Part shown: positions 63,858 to 64,000 of the stretch, piece after piece
How positions within the stretch are numbered: the stretch's first letter is position 1
Layout: every line of letters begins with the position of its first letter
Source: Inquilinus sp. KBS0705
Lineage (GTDB): Bacteria; Bacteroidota; Bacteroidia; Sphingobacteriales; Sphingobacteriaceae
Assembly (NCBI GenBank): GCA_005938025.2
Contig: VCCI02000001.1
Span: forward strand, 2,418,001-2,482,000
Length of the DNA stretch: 64,000 nucleotides
Direction: 5' to 3'
Notes under the pieces: generated by a model
Database searches by the model: none
What the model saw: the letters and a program-made list of their open reading frames with translations, nothing else
What the model was told of the DNA's origin: nothing
Position numbers and translations under genes: made by a program

Positions 63858-63900
63858 CTCTATTTAATTTAACTGAGGCTAAATAACCTCTTATCGCTAA

Positions 63901-64000
63901 CTACAAACTGTTTATCCAATCAACCAGTTCTTCGCGGGTTTTACCGGTTTTTTGCTGGATGCGGCCTAAAGTTTCATCGTCCTTACCTTCTTCGTGGGCC
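63901..64000 (-). CDS. C-terminal fragment of a small protein
   Basis: The last 32 codons are present: a charged, helical end with [17 protein letters not shown] and a final WINSL. A terminator follows on the same strand. The gene continues beyond the right edge. I do not recognise the family with certainty. Confidence 0.65.
   Translation of the reverse strand, partial: AHEEGKDDETLGRIQQKTGKTREELVDWINSL

Overview
The window looks like a chromosomal segment of a Bacteroidota bacterium, most probably a Sphingobacteriaceae member close to Mucilaginibacter or Pedobacter. This is an inference from gene content: type IX secretion (T9SS) sorting domains of type A and type B, the gliding lipoprotein GldB next to NAD synthetase, many lipoproteins, weak ribosome-binding sites, and promoters of the TTG-N(about 20)-TAnnTTTG kind. 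No plasmid, phage, transposase, rRNA or CRISPR array was seen.

Layout. 1-1.2 kb: start of sucA and a GH18 glycosidase. 1.3-10.8 kb: a light- and oxidation-stress region holding two photolyase/cryptochrome genes, a DUF2256 zinc-ribbon protein, three NAD(P)-binding proteins (SDR, SDR-DUF2867, TIGR01777), a TetR regulator, a HAD phosphatase broken at an A8 run, and an ABC1/UbiB-like kinase. 10.8-14.7 kb: FKBP lipoproteins, a MarR regulator and gamma-glutamyltransferase. 14.7-19.3 kb: repeat-rich intergenic DNA around a secreted protease and a secreted beta-propeller/PA14 protein. 19.4-28.7 kb: T9SS cargo (a subtilase and a 1440-residue repeat protein). 28.7-37.2 kb: DUF4136 lipoprotein, nadE, gldB, an epimerase, ThuA and alpha-amylase. 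37.5-45.9 kb: one 2804-residue adhesin-like protein with 22 cadherin-like repeats, five further repeats and a type B sorting domain. 46.0-49.2 kb: small-enzyme cluster with an AraC regulator, closed by a decayed copy of its first gene. 49.3-50.6 kb: a glycosyltransferase and tRNA-Ala(GGC). 52.2-56.5 kb: a signalling group consisting of a cNMP-binding histidine kinase, a receiver/thioredoxin-reductase-like fusion, and a histidine kinase whose membrane domain matches plant ethylene receptors. 56.7-56.9 kb: a candidate small RNA. 57.0-64.0 kb: an MFS transporter, three tiny genes including two paralogues, the surE/lpxB operon, an acyltransferase, an esterase-like protein and a partial small gene.

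The most interesting items are the ETR1-like sensor with all seven known ethylene-site residues in the same spacing, the adjacent kinase/REC-TrxR-like pair whose reductase lacks the CxxC, the photolyase region with its palindromic operators and a Tyr-less SDR, the minus-strand sRNA candidate, and two tandem tiny paralogous genes of 42 and 45 residues.
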